The position numbers were made by a program, and so were the translations under genes. A stretch of 64,000 bases of DNA from Oegoconia quadripuncta (lineage: Eukaryota > Arthropoda > Insecta > Lepidoptera > Autostichidae), in the NCBI GenBank assembly GCA_949316235.1, contig OX438748.1:31614836-31678835 (forward strand). The letters run 5' to 3'. Under the pieces are notes generated by a model. It saw only the letters and a list, made by a program, of their open reading frames with translations. It was not told the DNA's origin and ran no database searches. This document shows, piece by piece, positions 31,921-44,635 of the stretch (within the stretch, counting starts at the first letter, position 1; the number at the start of each line of letters is the position of its first letter).

Positions 31921-32765
31921 TGAGAATTTGTTATATGCAAAAAAAAATATAACCTTATTCGCTAAAAATAGTGATAGGCACAATGTTAATACAAGGAATA
32001 AGACCAGTTATCTATTTATGTTAGCCGACTTCACAAAGTTAGTAAATCCTTCAAAGGGCAATGTATACGCTTTTATAATAAGGTTCCAGTAGACATTCAA
32101 AATATGCCTTTAAATAAATTTAAAGCAATCATAAAACAGAAATTATTAACAAAAGGCTATTATAAAATCACTGACTATTTGAATGATAAGCAAGCATGGA
32201 CATAGCTGTCTTATTATTCATATAATTATCAAATCGCAACCTATAATCTGTTTAAATAGCAACCCTAGAGTTTCTTGCTCGTTCTTCTCTGGGGAGTCAG
32301 CTTTGTGAATGAGCAGTAAATTTAAACTATAATGTAATATTAATATTAATATACCGCCTCCGTGGCTCAATGTAAACAACATTGGGTTTACGATTCGGAG
32401 GTCGCGGGTTCGATCCCCAGCGGGGTACATATTTAAGTACTCGGTTTGGTTGGTGGTAGGGCATTTTAAATGTCCGCCTGGCTAGCTACCACCATCTTAT
32501 CTAAATCTGCCGCCAAGCAGCAATGTTAATAGCATTGTCGTGTTCCGGTTGTCAGAGATAAGATAGCCAGTCCCCCAAATGTGTTGAGGTTTCTGGGTCA
32601 GTACGCTTCCATCTTCGACCTCATCTTCACTTAACATCAGGTGTGATTGAGGTCAAGTACCAACCCGTTATGCATAAAAAAAAAAAAAAAAATTCATATT
32701 AATTGTGACGTTTTCAAGTGATAATTTTATCCTATGAAATAAAATATTTTGATTGATTGATTGAT
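31921..32765 (+). mobile_element. Jockey-like LINE 3' fragment, broken and SINE-interrupted
   Basis: Starts abruptly at GAGAATTTGTTATATGC and follows the element at 58186 closely (ENLLYAKKNITLFAKNSDRH). A small deletion in the AAG…AAC block disrupts the frame (TSYLFMLAD). The 3'UTR is shared (GAGTTTCTTGCTCGTTCTTC) and is interrupted at 32354 by a SINE. It resumes at about 32700 (TTGTGACGTTTTCAAGTG) and ends in a (TTGA)n tail. Confidence 0.82.
32354..32692 (+). mobile_element. SINE family A nested in LINE 3'UTR
   Basis: Full-length and little diverged (CCGCCTCCGTGGCTCAATG … TTATGCATAAAAAA). It lies between ATATTAAT-type direct repeats (about 32343-32350 and 32696-32703). The sister LINE copy at 58186-58842 shows the uninterrupted site. 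Confidence 0.93.
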
Positions 32766-32769
32766 ATGA

Positions 32770-34233
32770 GAAAGTTACCTACGCATGATATTATTAATAT
32801 AATAATAGTAACGAAGGAAGGTAGGAGGAATAATAGGAATAATGATAGGAATCCCGCCAGTCACATATCATTCTCCGGACACGTGATTCGATGATGGTTA
32901 AAAAAAAATACGGTAATAAACTCATCCGGTATTAAAAAAAACTGCACTCAAATCGAATCACGCACTATCTCAATACATACAGACAGAGTCTGGACTGACA
33001 CACATACTACACACAACGCCGTCAAACACATATCACCTGTCGTTTTTCGTCGGTTTAAACATAACATTATCTTCCAAATAAGCAGCCTGTATTATGTGGC
33101 TATAGCGTATAGTTGGCTGTGGTCAGCAAAGTCGCGCTCTAAATGTTTTGATACTTGCGGCTGTTTAATTTACTTTTTGCTATAAGATTAAGAATACTTT
33201 ATTTGATCCATTCAGCGACACTTATACATTAGAGAACATCTCGTTTAAATCATCCATCCATCATTTTGGCAATAATACCTAATACTACACACATAGGTAC
33301 ATAGTGTATTACTAAGTATTAGTTCAAAAATAAACTAAACTGGGTAAATGGCCTCACTAAGCGTTTGGTTAACATTCCTAACCTCAGTCAAATTCAAGAT
33401 ATATTCGTTTCGTTGTACCTACTACTTAATTTCTTTTATGCACAACCTCAATCACATCTAATGATAAGTGAAGATGATAATAAAAACACTTTAAAGTTAT
33501 TTCCAAACTGTTTTAATTGCCGAATACACAAATTACCAGACTATGCAGACAAAAAAAGAAAAGCGTTATATGCAAATGGCTTTTAACAGGCCCATAGATT
33601 TAATATGTGACACGCATTGTGAATTTTTTTATTTCTTTATTTTATTTCATAAGTTTAATTAAAAGAGCGTCGAAAATCAAAATCCTCATATGTACTTAAT
33701 GTAAAAGTGATTTGCCGTATTGGGGCAGCCACAGGACTGAGATCGAGTTTAACTCTAAATAATATTTTTTTATATAGGTACTGTTCAAATTCGGAATAGT
33801 CGGAAGAAATTGAATAATCTTCAAGTTAAGAGAGTCATCTTAAGTTTGTCTCAGTCTGGCATAGTTTTATTAGCATGAGCCTTTTTGATTATGTCTTGTT
33901 AGAATAACTGTATAGGTTATATTTATGTGTGTGGTAAATAAATAGTATTAAATGATATAAAAAAATATATTTTAGAAGTACACAAAATACACTTAAAATG
34001 GACAAATCTGTTAAGGTAATTTTCCCCTGAAGAAAACAAGCAAGAAACTCACCTCCTTTTTTATGTTAACAAAGGCACAACTTACTTCATTATTAATTGG
34101 GAAGCGAACAGCCTGACATGCGAACGAACTGGCCATGGATGAAATTGTCTTCGAATTGGTCATATCATCTGACATTTTATTTATTCTTTCTTAATAAATT
34201 TCTGTCTTATAAACATCTTTAACTCCGTCTTAA
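32770..34233. other. No gene recognised
   Basis: AT-rich with A-runs; the 33365-33586 frame has no family features. Confidence 0.35.
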
Positions 34234-34570
34234 CCGCCTCCGTGGCTCAATGTAAACAACATTGGGTTTACGATTCGGAGGTCGCGGGTTCGATCCCCAG
34301 CGGGGTACATGTTTATGTACTCGATTTGGTAGGGTGGTAGGGCATTTTAAAATTAAAGTTTAAAATGGCTAGCTACCACCATCTTATCTTTGCCGCCAAG
34401 CAGCAATGTTAATACTTAGCATTGTTGTGTTCCGATTGTCAGAGATAAGATAGCCAGTCCCCCAAATATGTTGGGGTTTCCGGGTCAGTATACTTCACCT
34501 TCAACCTCATCTTCACTTAACATCAGGTGTGATTGAGGTCAAGTACGACCCCGTCGTTCATAAGAAGAAA
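34234..34570 (+). mobile_element. SINE family A, full length
   Basis: CCGCCTCCGTGGCTCAATG head, CAGCGGGGTACATG, a small local duplication in the TTTTAAAATTAAAG block, CCGATTGTCAGAGATAAG and a tail ending CGTTCATAAGAAG. Confidence 0.9.
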
Positions 34571-34945
34571 ATCTTTAAAGTTATTGAAAGAAAGAGTTTG
34601 TAGGCCCAAGGTTTCCCTTATTGAAATACTAACTATTAAAAGTAATACCAAGTATCAAACTGATACGGTCCACATAACGGTCCGATGCGACACGCACGCG
34701 CGAACATACGTACTTAATACTTAGCTATATAGGTAGTCTATGTGTTAGCTTTTACCGATAGATTTATGCTAATAATGTGGCATATATAGTTATTTATGTC
34801 TATAGTTTAATGTTTCTAGATACAGTAGCGTATCGACAAATATTTTAGGAATACACTTCCTAATTTGGATCTAGAATCTTCGGCTGCGGGTTTCAGTCAG
34901 AGGCTGTATGTTTCATGCGCTCGCTGACATAGTTTGTTCATAACT

Positions 34946-35058
34946 CTTTTTTATGCAACGGGTTAGCGTTTGACCTCAATCACACCTGATGTTAAGTGAA
35001 GAAGGCCGAAGGTTCACCCGGAACTCCCGACACATTACCTGGCTGTCTTCACAGCAGT
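34946..35058 (-). mobile_element. SINE family A, 3' fragment, minus strand
   Basis: TTATGCAACGGGTTAGCG, CACACCTGATGTTAAGTGAA and GAACTCCCGACACATTACC; the head is missing. Confidence 0.75.
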
Positions 35059-36285
35059 CACAAATAGTCAAATACAAATTAATTTTTTTATGTTACTCTA
35101 TAAAATCCTATTGAAAACATTCACAAAATCTGGAATATCTAGGTTAGCTAAAGAATACACGTGGGTAAGTACTAGTTTTAATCGATAATAAATTATTTGA
35201 AAATTTCAATTCTATTTTTTTTTTATTTATTAGGGACAATAAACAGTTTTACAACATGTATAACTTACAACATTATTAACAAACAAGTATAGGTGATTGC
35301 AAAACCAGCAGCATTATCCACAAATTACTAACAACTCAGTACTAAGTACAAAACTAAAGGAATAACTAAACTAAAACTAAAATAAACAACGCAATCTGCC
35401 TGTTGTATACATGAAGTAGTATCAGATGTAGTCGTAGGAGCTACAGTTTAAATATAAGGAATATAATATGTAGAAATAGATGATGACAGCATAGTGTAGA
35501 TGACAGCAATTTAAAATTTATTGAAACATTATTTATTTATACATTTTGTAAACACACACATATGTCTGCAAAACAAGGAATAAGGAAATATATACGGTGA
35601 TCTTTGTTTATTTACTTGTTTAATTATTTATTTTTATAATTTGTCTGTAATTATGTAAATAATTCCATAGACACAATATTTATTGTGACTGTTTCACTTA
35701 CACCATGTCCAGGGGCAACATGGGATCCAGGTAGGTATAGGGGTCATGACTAACCTCTTTGCCTAAGTCTCCCAGATATGACAACACATAACGTCACGAC
35801 CTTTACACAAAAAATGGAATGGTCAGACATACCCCAAACATGAGCCACCGCACACACGGCACACAATAGTCTGAATACATCTTAAAGACTTGTTTAAGGT
35901 TTTTGTGATAAACAGCCTTAAGACGTTTTATTCCTTTATTAAGATTCATTTTAAATAAAGAATGAATCTAAAAATCGCTCTGACCGGCACTCGAGAAGCC
36001 TAAATATTCGTATAAATAATACCGAAATTTTGCTGGGATTCTGTATTTAAAAAAAAATCTTAATTTATCCAATCCACTGAATCAAACCCTCTTGATTATG
36101 CATAACAATATTACCCATACTATTTTTTGGTTAATATTTCTTTTTTTGTAATATAGTTTTTTTTTTACAAACAAAACACAAACATCTACTATCTAAAAAA
36201 TTTCGTCTAGCGCATCTTAATCTTGTTTAATTAGATTTATTATTACTTACTCGAATGGCAGATTGATTAAGATGGAATACTATGG
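35059..36285. other. No gene recognised; dispersed repeat pieces
   Basis: Includes the GTCACGACCTTTACAC / TGGTCAGACATACCCC block (35793-35840) shared with 28986-29030. Also GGCACTCGAGAAGCCTAAAT (35980-36005), which resembles GAACTCGAGAAGCCCAGAAG at 26955. Confidence 0.4.
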
Positions 36286-36309
36286 AGGAATCGCTACTAA
36301 AATTGCAAC

Positions 36310-36382
36310 GCAGGTCGGCCCCAGCCGGGTGCTCTGGAAGTCTATGAAATGCCAGCACTCTGTGGCTGCTATAATGATGAGC
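36310..36382 (+). mobile_element. RTE-like 3' end, small fragment
   Basis: GTCGGCCCCAGCCGGGTGCT, CTGGAAGTCTATG and GCTGCTATAATGATGA align in layout with 22265-22335 and 40705-40790. Confidence 0.5.
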
Positions 36383-36420
36383 TATATGTCACTTAATAAA
36401 CCCTAATTCATTTCATTGAT

Positions 36421-36745
36421 TTTAATTAAAAACAACATTATTTGGCTTTTAATTATTACACACCAAAATTCAAAGTGTCAAAATAGGTAGCAAAAATTAT
36501 GAATAATGACATATGTCAATCGCCCATGTAATTCCCGCCTAAAGAACATAAATTTTGATTTCACTTACCCCACTTTAACCTTAATTTTTTAATTAAAAAT
36601 AACACTATTCGGCCTTTAATTATTACACACAAAAATTCTAAATATATAAATAAGCAGGAGGAATTATAAAGAATGACATAAGTCACTCGTTCAATTTCCA
36701 CATAAACAACGTACATTTATATTTTCTCGCTTTTCAGTTCACCAA
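36421..36745 (+). repeat. Diverged tandem duplication, ~166-bp unit
   Basis: AATTAAAAACAACATTATTT … TTTAATTATTACACACC at 36425 recurs as AATTAAAAATAACACTATTC … TTTAATTATTACACACA at 36591. The following segments also correspond (GACATATGTCAATCG / GACATAAGTCACTCG). Confidence 0.65.
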
Positions 36746-36892
36746 AAAATTAACTATAGATAAGGAACTCTTATGGGTACGTGTGTATGCTGCAGGCAGA
36801 TCTTTGAATAAGCCATTCTGTTAAATGCCTAGACAGATGGTAATGTATAGCGGATATTTCCGCTTATACACAAGACTGCCTCAGAGCGTTTT

Positions 36893-36912
36893 GAAAGAAA
36901 GAAAGAAAGAAA
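36893..36912. repeat. (GAAA)n microsatellite
   Basis: Four to five GAAA units. Confidence 0.8.
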
Positions 36913-37070
36913 AAGTATTTATTGCCAACAAATACAGAAAATTTCAAAGGTATTCATTTTGCATAATCAAATGTATTTGTGGCAAAGGGATTGGGCGTCA
37001 GCATTTGCTGCCAATAGGTCGTATGGCAATTGACAGCGCTGGTTTTCAGCGCAACCCCTCTGTCACTTAG

Positions 37071-38530
37071 GTTTTCAAAATAAAACAACACATTCAGCTG
37101 TCAGGCGCGTTCCCACATACACTTATATGTGTGAGGAAAAAAAAACTGGAGAAAAAGAAAAAAACTGCTGTTCCCTACTTGCGAGTGTGATAACAAGAAA
37201 AAATGCACTCACATATAAATTTTACCTTTTGTTCAGCTTTACTACGGAGATCTTGAGATCGGCTAAGACGAATAGCTTAAAAAAATAAAAATTAAAAATT
37301 CATATGCGAATTAGGCACACTTTTTACATGTCTGTGTAACTATAGTGCTACTGTATACCAAATGAATACTATAAAACTTTGGATAGGTTGTGGTTGGTAG
37401 GTTCCTTTAGATGTGGGCAGAACAATTTCCAATGATTACATTACGATACACCCAGACATTCAACTGGATGACTATTTCAACGACCTGCCTGCTACATAAT
37501 TTGTACGGCAGTCTTACTCTGTGGTATAGCCCAAGTTCGAATCCTTACCTCTCATAACTCTGTGGTTACCTACTTGCAGGTAGAACCAACCTGCCATGAA
37601 TTGTAATTTATTCGATATTTTAATCTACAAATACTCGTAGAAATTCAAATACAAAATATATAGAACGGCAGCCATTTTACGGCATCTACATATTCATTCC
37701 ATTTTCAAAATGAGCAACTTTGGGTTTTACATTTTTTTAAATTTGGCTTAGACAACTCAGCCTAGGGCCAAGACAAGACGGACGGTTGAGAAAAAAAACA
37801 TATACGTATAGTAGGGCCGTACGAAAGTTACTGTTATCTTGGCATATCCTCTCTAGGCAACGCGTCCATAAAGTAACCAGTTTATTATCTCCACTCGCAC
37901 GAACAACGGTACACGGTACTTGATGCGCGCGCATCTCCCCCCTTGCTGCTATTGTTACGAAGTTCCCAGAAAGTACCATATTCGAGATGGAGAATATTTC
38001 CATCTCTGGTATCCGATTCAGAGCTCAATAACTCGTGATACATGAAACATTTCTAAGAAAAATTTATATGAACAAGTTCGGCAAAAAAGTTGAAATTTTT
38101 TGATATACAAGTTTCTATAAATAAATAATAGTTACAGTTCATATAAGACGCTCTTGAATAAATTCCTTATCTCTCTGGCGCGTATTTTAAATGCGCTACT
38201 TTATGGGCGTGCGCGTCTATTGTGGACCGTATTTCGTTGTGAGGAGAGTTGTAACGAGAAACTCGGTACTTGACAGGTCTCGGAGCAACCCTTCGTCTTA
38301 TTCGCCGTCCTTGTCTTACGCGACGGTCGGCTGTGCTTCTCTACTACAAAGGCTGGTACTCCAGCACAAGTTTACAATTATTTTATAGTTAATTTCAATT
38401 TTAAGAGAAACATAATCACGAACTTTACAATAAACGGTCAGCCCATTGCAGCAGTTACCATGAATTAAAAAAAATCTGTATTATACGATTTACCTCGAAA
38501 AAATATATTTACAAAACACACTTAATAAAA
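37071..38530. other. No gene recognised
   Basis: Frames at 37737-38003 (minus) and 38191-38388 (plus) have no recognisable features, splice context or coil pattern. Confidence 0.35.
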
Positions 38531-38731
38531 GTGAGATCTATATTTGTAGATAAAAAGAGAAATGCCACAAATTATTCACAGTCTAATGTCGAGCGAGACT
38601 GGCTTATAAAACTCATCAAAAGAAAAAAAAGTATATTCACACGCTGCTCAAGTAGCCCAGGGAAAATACGATTTGACCTCGGAAAAACGAATAACCGCGA
38701 TTTTCTTGAAACATTTAACAAAGTGTTGTAA
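38531..38731 (+). pseudogene. Possible pogo/Tigger-type HTH fragment
   Basis: A 66-codon frame with VERDWLIKLIKRKKSIF and later GKTNNRDFLETFNKVL. The layout W..…KR…S…, then (after 15-20 residues) N…FxxxFxxVL, resembles the CENP-B/pogo-like DNA-binding segment of Tigger-type transposases, where a W-x-F-x-KRH block is followed by FN-x-F-x-NLxxV. Evidence is weak: the middle does not match well, there is no ATG in a good context and no neighbouring DDE region. It could be chance. Confidence 0.22.
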
Positions 38732-39249
38732 ATGTAGTTACAATTGCTAAAAATTAAGCATTTGTAAGAAACGCAAGTAACTAAGTAACTATTTAGTTAC
38801 TATTTAATATTAACTATTTAATTTAAGCTAAAGTTGAAAAATATATTTCTTTAAAAAAATGCTCAATTGATGGGTATTTCTTTAAATTCAAAACATTTAG
38901 GGAAATTATCGTTACAAAATATTAGTTCTCATTTTTATTTCTTAAGCAATGCAGCTCGATGACATTTTCAGGTAAAACACATGCATGCCTACCCGAACAT
39001 GCTTAGTTTTTTATCTACCAATAAGTTAACTGTTTTTAACAAAAGTCTACCTTATTAAATATCAATTAGTATTTATTGTTATATACAAATTAAAAATACG
39101 GCTTTCTAAAAAAATCTAGAGTAAGCGCTCGTTCCTTTTTAGGCTTAATTATTGAAAATGACATCTCTAATATACCTCTATAAGATAGCAAATATATAAG
39201 TCGGTTCTAAATTATGTCTAGCTAAGCTAATTTTTTACCGTATTTGCCC
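38732..39249. other. No gene recognised
   Basis: AT-rich sequence only. Confidence 0.4.
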
Positions 39250-39545
39250 TGGGCTAAAGGGAGACTAAGGTGACGCTTTACAGAGCTTATTGCCAATCCT
39301 TCTATACACGTAGCCTGTGGGTTGACTATACGCAGAGGGGATAAAATTCCCTGCGCGTCCAGTATAACAACGCGTTCAGGATGTTGATGGGATTACCAAA
39401 ATACTGCAGTGCTTCTATCATGTTCGATTAGAAGAAAGCAGTGCGCCTCCTTACTGCGTCGAATGTGCTGTAGACCCAACAGTATCCTGAGGCTGGGCGA
39501 TGGGACTTTTCGTTAATGGAAGGATGGTTGCGTATGCATGGCACA
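39250..39545 (+). pseudogene. Non-LTR reverse transcriptase C-terminal fragment
   Basis: From 39285 the plus strand reads AYCQSFYTRSLWVDYTQRG, a stop, then NSLRVQYNNAFRMLMGLPKY and CSASIMF. This is the recognisable AYCxSFYTxxLWxxY… LRVQYNNxFRxLxxLPRxCSAS region near the C-terminus of some insect non-LTR elements. Internal stop and loss of frame afterwards show it is dead. Confidence 0.72.
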
Positions 39546-39719
39546 GGGCAGAGGCTTATCCCCTAGTTTATTTTATTTTATGCTAAAAAATAACGATGAA
39601 TATGTATTACATATTGTTTATAGGTATAATTTATCATTCTTTATTACAATTTTTTATGTACTAACTCTAGGAAATAAGAACATTGATACTAACACTTATG
39701 GACTACTCTGTTTGAAAAT

Positions 39720-39815
39720 AAAAAAAACACAACTATCTGGCATCCATAATATAAGCCTAGGTGCTTAGTGTGAATCTAAATGGAGCTGTGTGTGTTCAAG
39801 GATATTTATTTATTA
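39720..39815 (+). mobile_element. SINE family B, 3' fragment
   Basis: ACAACTATCTGGCATCC, TAAGCCTAGGTGCTTAGTG, AAATGGAGCTGTGTGTG and a (TTTA)n tail; the tRNA-like head is missing. Confidence 0.75.
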
Positions 39816-39844
39816 TTTATTTCTATTTATCTCAAACATCGGTG

Positions 39845-40097
39845 CGTGGCCTCCACTCAAAAACTTTAATACCTCACCGGCCATTAGTTCTTAGAGCCAT
39901 GACCCCTGCCCTGTTGAAATAGCAGTACTTCAACTTGCTATTCCGCTGGGATATGTCAGTGACTTTAGTACACCCACGCATTTGCATTTCTTCATTCCTG
40001 ATGCGATCACGTAGTAGTACCGGCAATCGTAGCGTAGGACGTCCGTTCACAAGTTGGACCAGATACAGGAAGGACCTGATAAATCGCTAGATGCAAA
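39845..40097 (-). pseudogene. RTE-type RT C-terminal fragment, decayed
   Basis: On the minus strand SVGRPFTSWTRYRKDL and earlier pieces parallel the VGRPLTRWTDD region of 31510-31836. CCGGCCATTAGTTCTTAGAG at 39878 matches CCGGCCATCAGTTCTTCGAG at 31623. It is more diverged than that copy. Confidence 0.6.
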
Positions 40098-40103
40098 CCG
40101 CGT

Positions 40104-40287
40104 CCGCCTCCGTGGGTCAATGTAAACAACATTGGGTTACGATTCGGAGGTCGCGGGTTCGATCCCCAGCGGGGTACATGTTTAAGTACTCGGTTTGGTT
40201 AGCTTAGATATCTACCACCATCTTATCTAAATCTGCCGCCAAGCAGCAATGTTAATAGCATTGTTGTGTCCGGTTGTCAGAGATAGC
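40104..40287 (+). mobile_element. SINE family A, 3'-truncated
   Basis: Head CCGCCTCCGTGGGTCAATG through CCGGTTGTCAGAGATAG; the last ~100 bp are missing. A few bases upstream lies the RTE fragment. Confidence 0.85.
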
Positions 40288-40688
40288 TACTTACTTTTTA
40301 CTAACTTTTAAGATACTTTTTACTCAACTTTTCTTTTTCCTCATAAGCCTTTCTATAATTTGTAATTTTGTAATATGTAGTTGTCTTAGTGCTTAGAGAC
40401 AAATAAACTATTTGTCTATTTGTCCATCAATGTAAATATACTTTACATAAATATATACTCGAATATTTCATTTCTAATATTTATACAAATCAAATTTAAT
40501 TTCTTTTTATGGTTAACATTGATAAGTCCAATCTGAACCGTACCCAAGTTAATTTGTGTTTATTCGATGATTTTTTTACAAAAAAGTAATTGACTTATTA
40601 ATGTAAAAACAATTTTACATCCTAACTATCCACAGGCATAAAAAGATCTCAAGTTGCTGAATAAAGTAATCAAAAAATAAATCAATCA

Positions 40689-40798
40689 AAAAAAAAGCTG
40701 GATGCAGGCCACTTCCAACCGGTCACTCTGGAATTCTATGGGGAAGACCTATGTTCAGCAGTGCACGTCCTTTGGTTGATATGATGATGATGAGGTAT
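40689..40798 (+). mobile_element. RTE-like 3' end fragment
   Basis: GCTGGATGCAGGCCACTTCC, AACCGGTCACTCTGG and a (GATGAT)n end. The same family as 22140-22335. Confidence 0.6.
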
Positions 40799-40899
40799 TT
40801 TATGTGTACCTATAAAATAAATAATTTCTAACTTTCACTTTGCAGTTTCTAAATAAAATAAGATGAAACTGTGTTAAGGAAATTTTTGCCTGATGCCTA

Positions 40900-41081
40900 T
40901 TTTTTTTATGCATAACGGGTTCGTAATTGACCTCAATCACACCTGATGTTAAGTGAAGATGAGGTCGAAGGTGGAGCATACTGACCCGGAAACGCCAACA
41001 CATTTGGGGGACTGGCTATCTTATTTCTGACAACCGGAACACAACAATGCTATTAACATTGCTGCTTGGCGGCAGTTTAGC
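40900..41081 (-). mobile_element. SINE family A, 5'-truncated, minus strand
   Basis: TTTTTTTATGCATAACGGGT, CACACCTGATGTTAAGTGAA, GGGGGACTGGCTATCTTATT and CATTGCTGCTTGGCGGCAG; the head is missing. Confidence 0.85.
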
Positions 41082-43588
41082 AAAATGTTTCTAATTGGTT
41101 TGTCTTTCCTAATTTAAATTACTTCATAAAGGCATTTTCATGTAACTTTAAAATCTTTGTCCGTACATTTTTAACACTGGCTCTTTCATACACACCTTGC
41201 TCTACGTGTAAGTCAACGTATTATATTTCATATTTTCATTCACATCAAGAGTTTATTTTTTTAACTGCAATTGCCCAAAACTTCTTATTAGTCGCGAGTG
41301 AGGCAGGGTTGAGCCGTAACTTCTTGGGAGCCCACATACCACAGCCTCTTAGCTCTACGCATATATGCACTACAAGCCCTACAAAAAACATCCAAAATAC
41401 GTTAATAAGCGTTCCATATCATAGCATAGCTTCCCTTGTCTGGAGCACTAGCGTTAAGCCAGCGCCGTCCCGCGCTGTGTGCGCCTACGTAGTTATAGCG
41501 CGAACGTACTCTTGCCCACTTTGAAATATAGCGCTTGTCACACAGAAGGACGTAACTTGCGTAACTGTTTTACTGCTTACTAGTTCACTACCGATATGTA
41601 GTCGGTTTTGCGTTTAATCTACGAAATCTACACGTTGGGAAATTTCTATTTAGACTCTACATTAACAAGATACACAAACGCACATACCAGAATATTACAA
41701 ATTCATGCACACTACCGATCGAGATGTTCTCGATCCCGTTCCCGTTGATAACTGATGCTAAAATTGGAATTAAATTATATTGTAAATGATAATCGAATAA
41801 GTAACATTAAATTATCGGAGTCCGGAAATGTGGATAATTAGTTTTTGAAATACTTAAATAATTGCTATAATATTATAGCGCATGGTGAACAGGGGCCATA
41901 GCGACAGGTAATTCTGAAGCTGAGCCATTGCGAATGAGGTAATGCAGAAGATGATACAGAAACCAGTTCTATAAAAAATATGACCTTAATTTATTATAAA
42001 ATTATGTGTAAAAATTGCAGGTGACAACCTTACGAAAAATTATGTAAACCCGGCCTCGTTCGTCCAGCTGATTGATAACTATTGATATCTAGAGTTTAGA
42101 GAGAGTACCTAGAGTCGCCAGTCACATGATTTTTGAAGTTATCTTTGCGGTGATTATCTACGTTATAATTCATGAAAATTAAATTTTATTAGTGCAAATT
42201 TTGTTACATACCTACTTATATTCACGACTTTTATCCTAAGTGTCAGATAAATCTCAAAAATTAAATTAAAAGCTTAATGCTCGAAACAACATGCATAAGC
42301 AAGACGAAACGAAACAAAAAAGAAACAAAAAAAAGGTTGTTGGTTCAGCAAGAAATAACCCTCTCTTTCCATGACATATTATTTAACAATACATTTCAAA
42401 TATGAGATATGCGAACATATTACCAAATACATTTCTACTATATCCAAGAGTTCTCATCCTCAGTTTATTCGTCGTATTTTATTCTCAGATCGTAAACAGT
42501 ATTATCCAATAATATAAGTATGTTCAATGTTTACTCTAACTAAACAGTTTCTTGTAAATGAAAATCTATAGATAATTAGAGTTGATGAACTAGTCACTAA
42601 ATATTCCCCTAGACAATTAATTCGTTTTGGAAACAACTGTTTGCCCTTTTTACTCGGCGGCCAAGGCAGTATTATGTTTATAATAAATAGGTAATCCAGT
42701 ACACAAAAACCTTTGTAACGTATACAGCTAAGCCATTAATATAATATTAAATTACATCAGTCAAAAGAAATTGCATTTAGCATATCATTTTTAGTTCAGA
42801 CACACACATTAACGGCCCATAAAAATCCACCCGCCTTTACATCTCTTAATAACAGAATACATATTGTACAAATTGGGAAAGATTTGCCGATTGTACGAAA
42901 TAAGAATTGTACCAACCAGTAAAGAAGGCATTGGACATAAGCCTCTCCCCTGGAGCGATTTTCGTCGTTTTCCATGGGGTGATGTATCTTTATCGCCACG
43001 ATTTGGGCTCGATGCTCATCGCTAACATAATATTATATTTGAGCTCACGAAACAAGATTCTTTTACGACACCCATTTTTAATTCACACGACATTTTTAAT
43101 TCAATCGTCCAAGACTTTGATACAGTTTTTTTGACAATAATTAGGTTTAAGTGTAATTTAATACCTAATTTTAAAGTATTCTTAAATAAATCTCAGTAGC
43201 CCTACTCTTCCCTTGAGGAGTGACGGCTGTCTAGAGGCGGGCGCTTTTTTACATCGAGCCCATCCGCGAGCGGGAAACAAAAAACACTGGATTTATATTT
43301 TTTTATTATTTTATTTATTCCCTTTTATTCCTGTATTTTATTTTCGTTAAATTTTTGCATATCGCTCGGGCCCGTTATTGTTTTTATATCTTTCGAGTGT
43401 TTCGCGCGCTTTTCGCCATTTTGTTTTGGTAAATGTCAACTGTCAGTTTGTTGATTAGGCGGGAATTTATGCATGGCAGGAATGTAACATATTGTGGCAA
43501 AATATTGGTGACTTACTTATATGCATGCTAGCAAATATAGCATATTGTACAGTTGCAATATACGGAACGGAATAATAGCCTAGAAACA
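41082..43588. other. No gene recognised
   Basis: Long stretch with no exon-like frame. Short frames at 41309, 42796 (minus) and 42907 have no recognisable composition or motif. Confidence 0.35.
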
Positions 43589-43646
43589 CTTAAGGTTTCC
43601 ACCTTGTATATAAGTAAACTATTTATATACAAGGTGGAAACATTAA
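43589..43646. repeat. Short hairpin (27-bp arms)
   Basis: CTTAAGGTTTCCACCTTGTA … TATAA pairs with TTATATACAAGGTGGAAAC … TTAAG across a short loop (GTAAACTAT). Confidence 0.75.
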
Positions 43647-43676
43647 GTAAGTTTGTATAGGTGATTATTATATTCT

Positions 43677-43724
43677 TTTATGCACGACGAGTTGGTACTT
43701 GAATTCAATCACACCTGATATTAT
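43677..43724 (-). mobile_element. SINE family A, tiny 3' remnant
   Basis: TTTATGCACGACGAGTTGGT then TTCAATCACACCTGAT, minus strand. Confidence 0.6.
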
Positions 43725-44635
43725 TATATAAATATAAAAAAATATTAATAAAATTCATACTAACTTTAAATGACGTTATTTATATAAGTTTGACCACTAA
43801 AAAAACGTTATATACGAAATTTTGACTTTTGCTGTTTCAGTCCTCAGTTACTTATCGACCACTGAAAATATTATCTTTTTAAGAAGTATCAACGCTTTTG
43901 GAAATGTTTCAAGAGGTAATTACTTAACTATACATAAATAATCTAGCAATGAATAATAACGTGCACAACGCTCTTTCATAGTTGTCGATAGTATCTCAGA
44001 TAAGTGAAAAATATATGGGATTTCAAATGTATAAAAACCGGAAAAAATTTATTGTCACACATAATTTCATTTCTTTTTAACACCCAATGCATAACTTTAA
44101 TGTCCATGACATTGTAGCGCTAAAAACGGTTGAATCGATTTGAAAACGGTTACTTATTTTCGAAAGCTAGTGTTTGTAAGATTTTCTTAGCCATCTTTGA
44201 TGTAAATCGCGTATAACGTGGAAGATATTTCGCTTATAACATAGGTTGTTTGTTTATTTGGATGATATACTTAATTATTGTAAGAGGTTTCTACATTTTC
44301 AATTTTTAATTGTTAAAAATTTTTATTAATTTCATTTTGTTCACTAGGTAACAAAACTTCGATTTGCCTTCAAACATGCTTATTTCCACCTTATATACTA
44401 GACTAAGTGTGGTCATCAATTTTGAATAAACTAACAATCTACAAAGGTAAATTCCATACTATGAGTTATGCTTTTCAATAAATTTAAAGATACTGTATAA
44501 AAGAAACTTATTAAGAAAATAAAATTTCAGCCTATTTGGATGATAATCACTCATGGACGTAACCAATTCGTTCGCATGCCAGGCTATTTTATAATCTAAA
44601 AATAAAATAAATTGTACCTTTTGTAATATAAAAAC
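43725..44635. other. No gene recognised
   Basis: AT-rich. The frame at 44459-44776 (minus) is the antisense of a retroelement 3' end. Confidence 0.4.
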
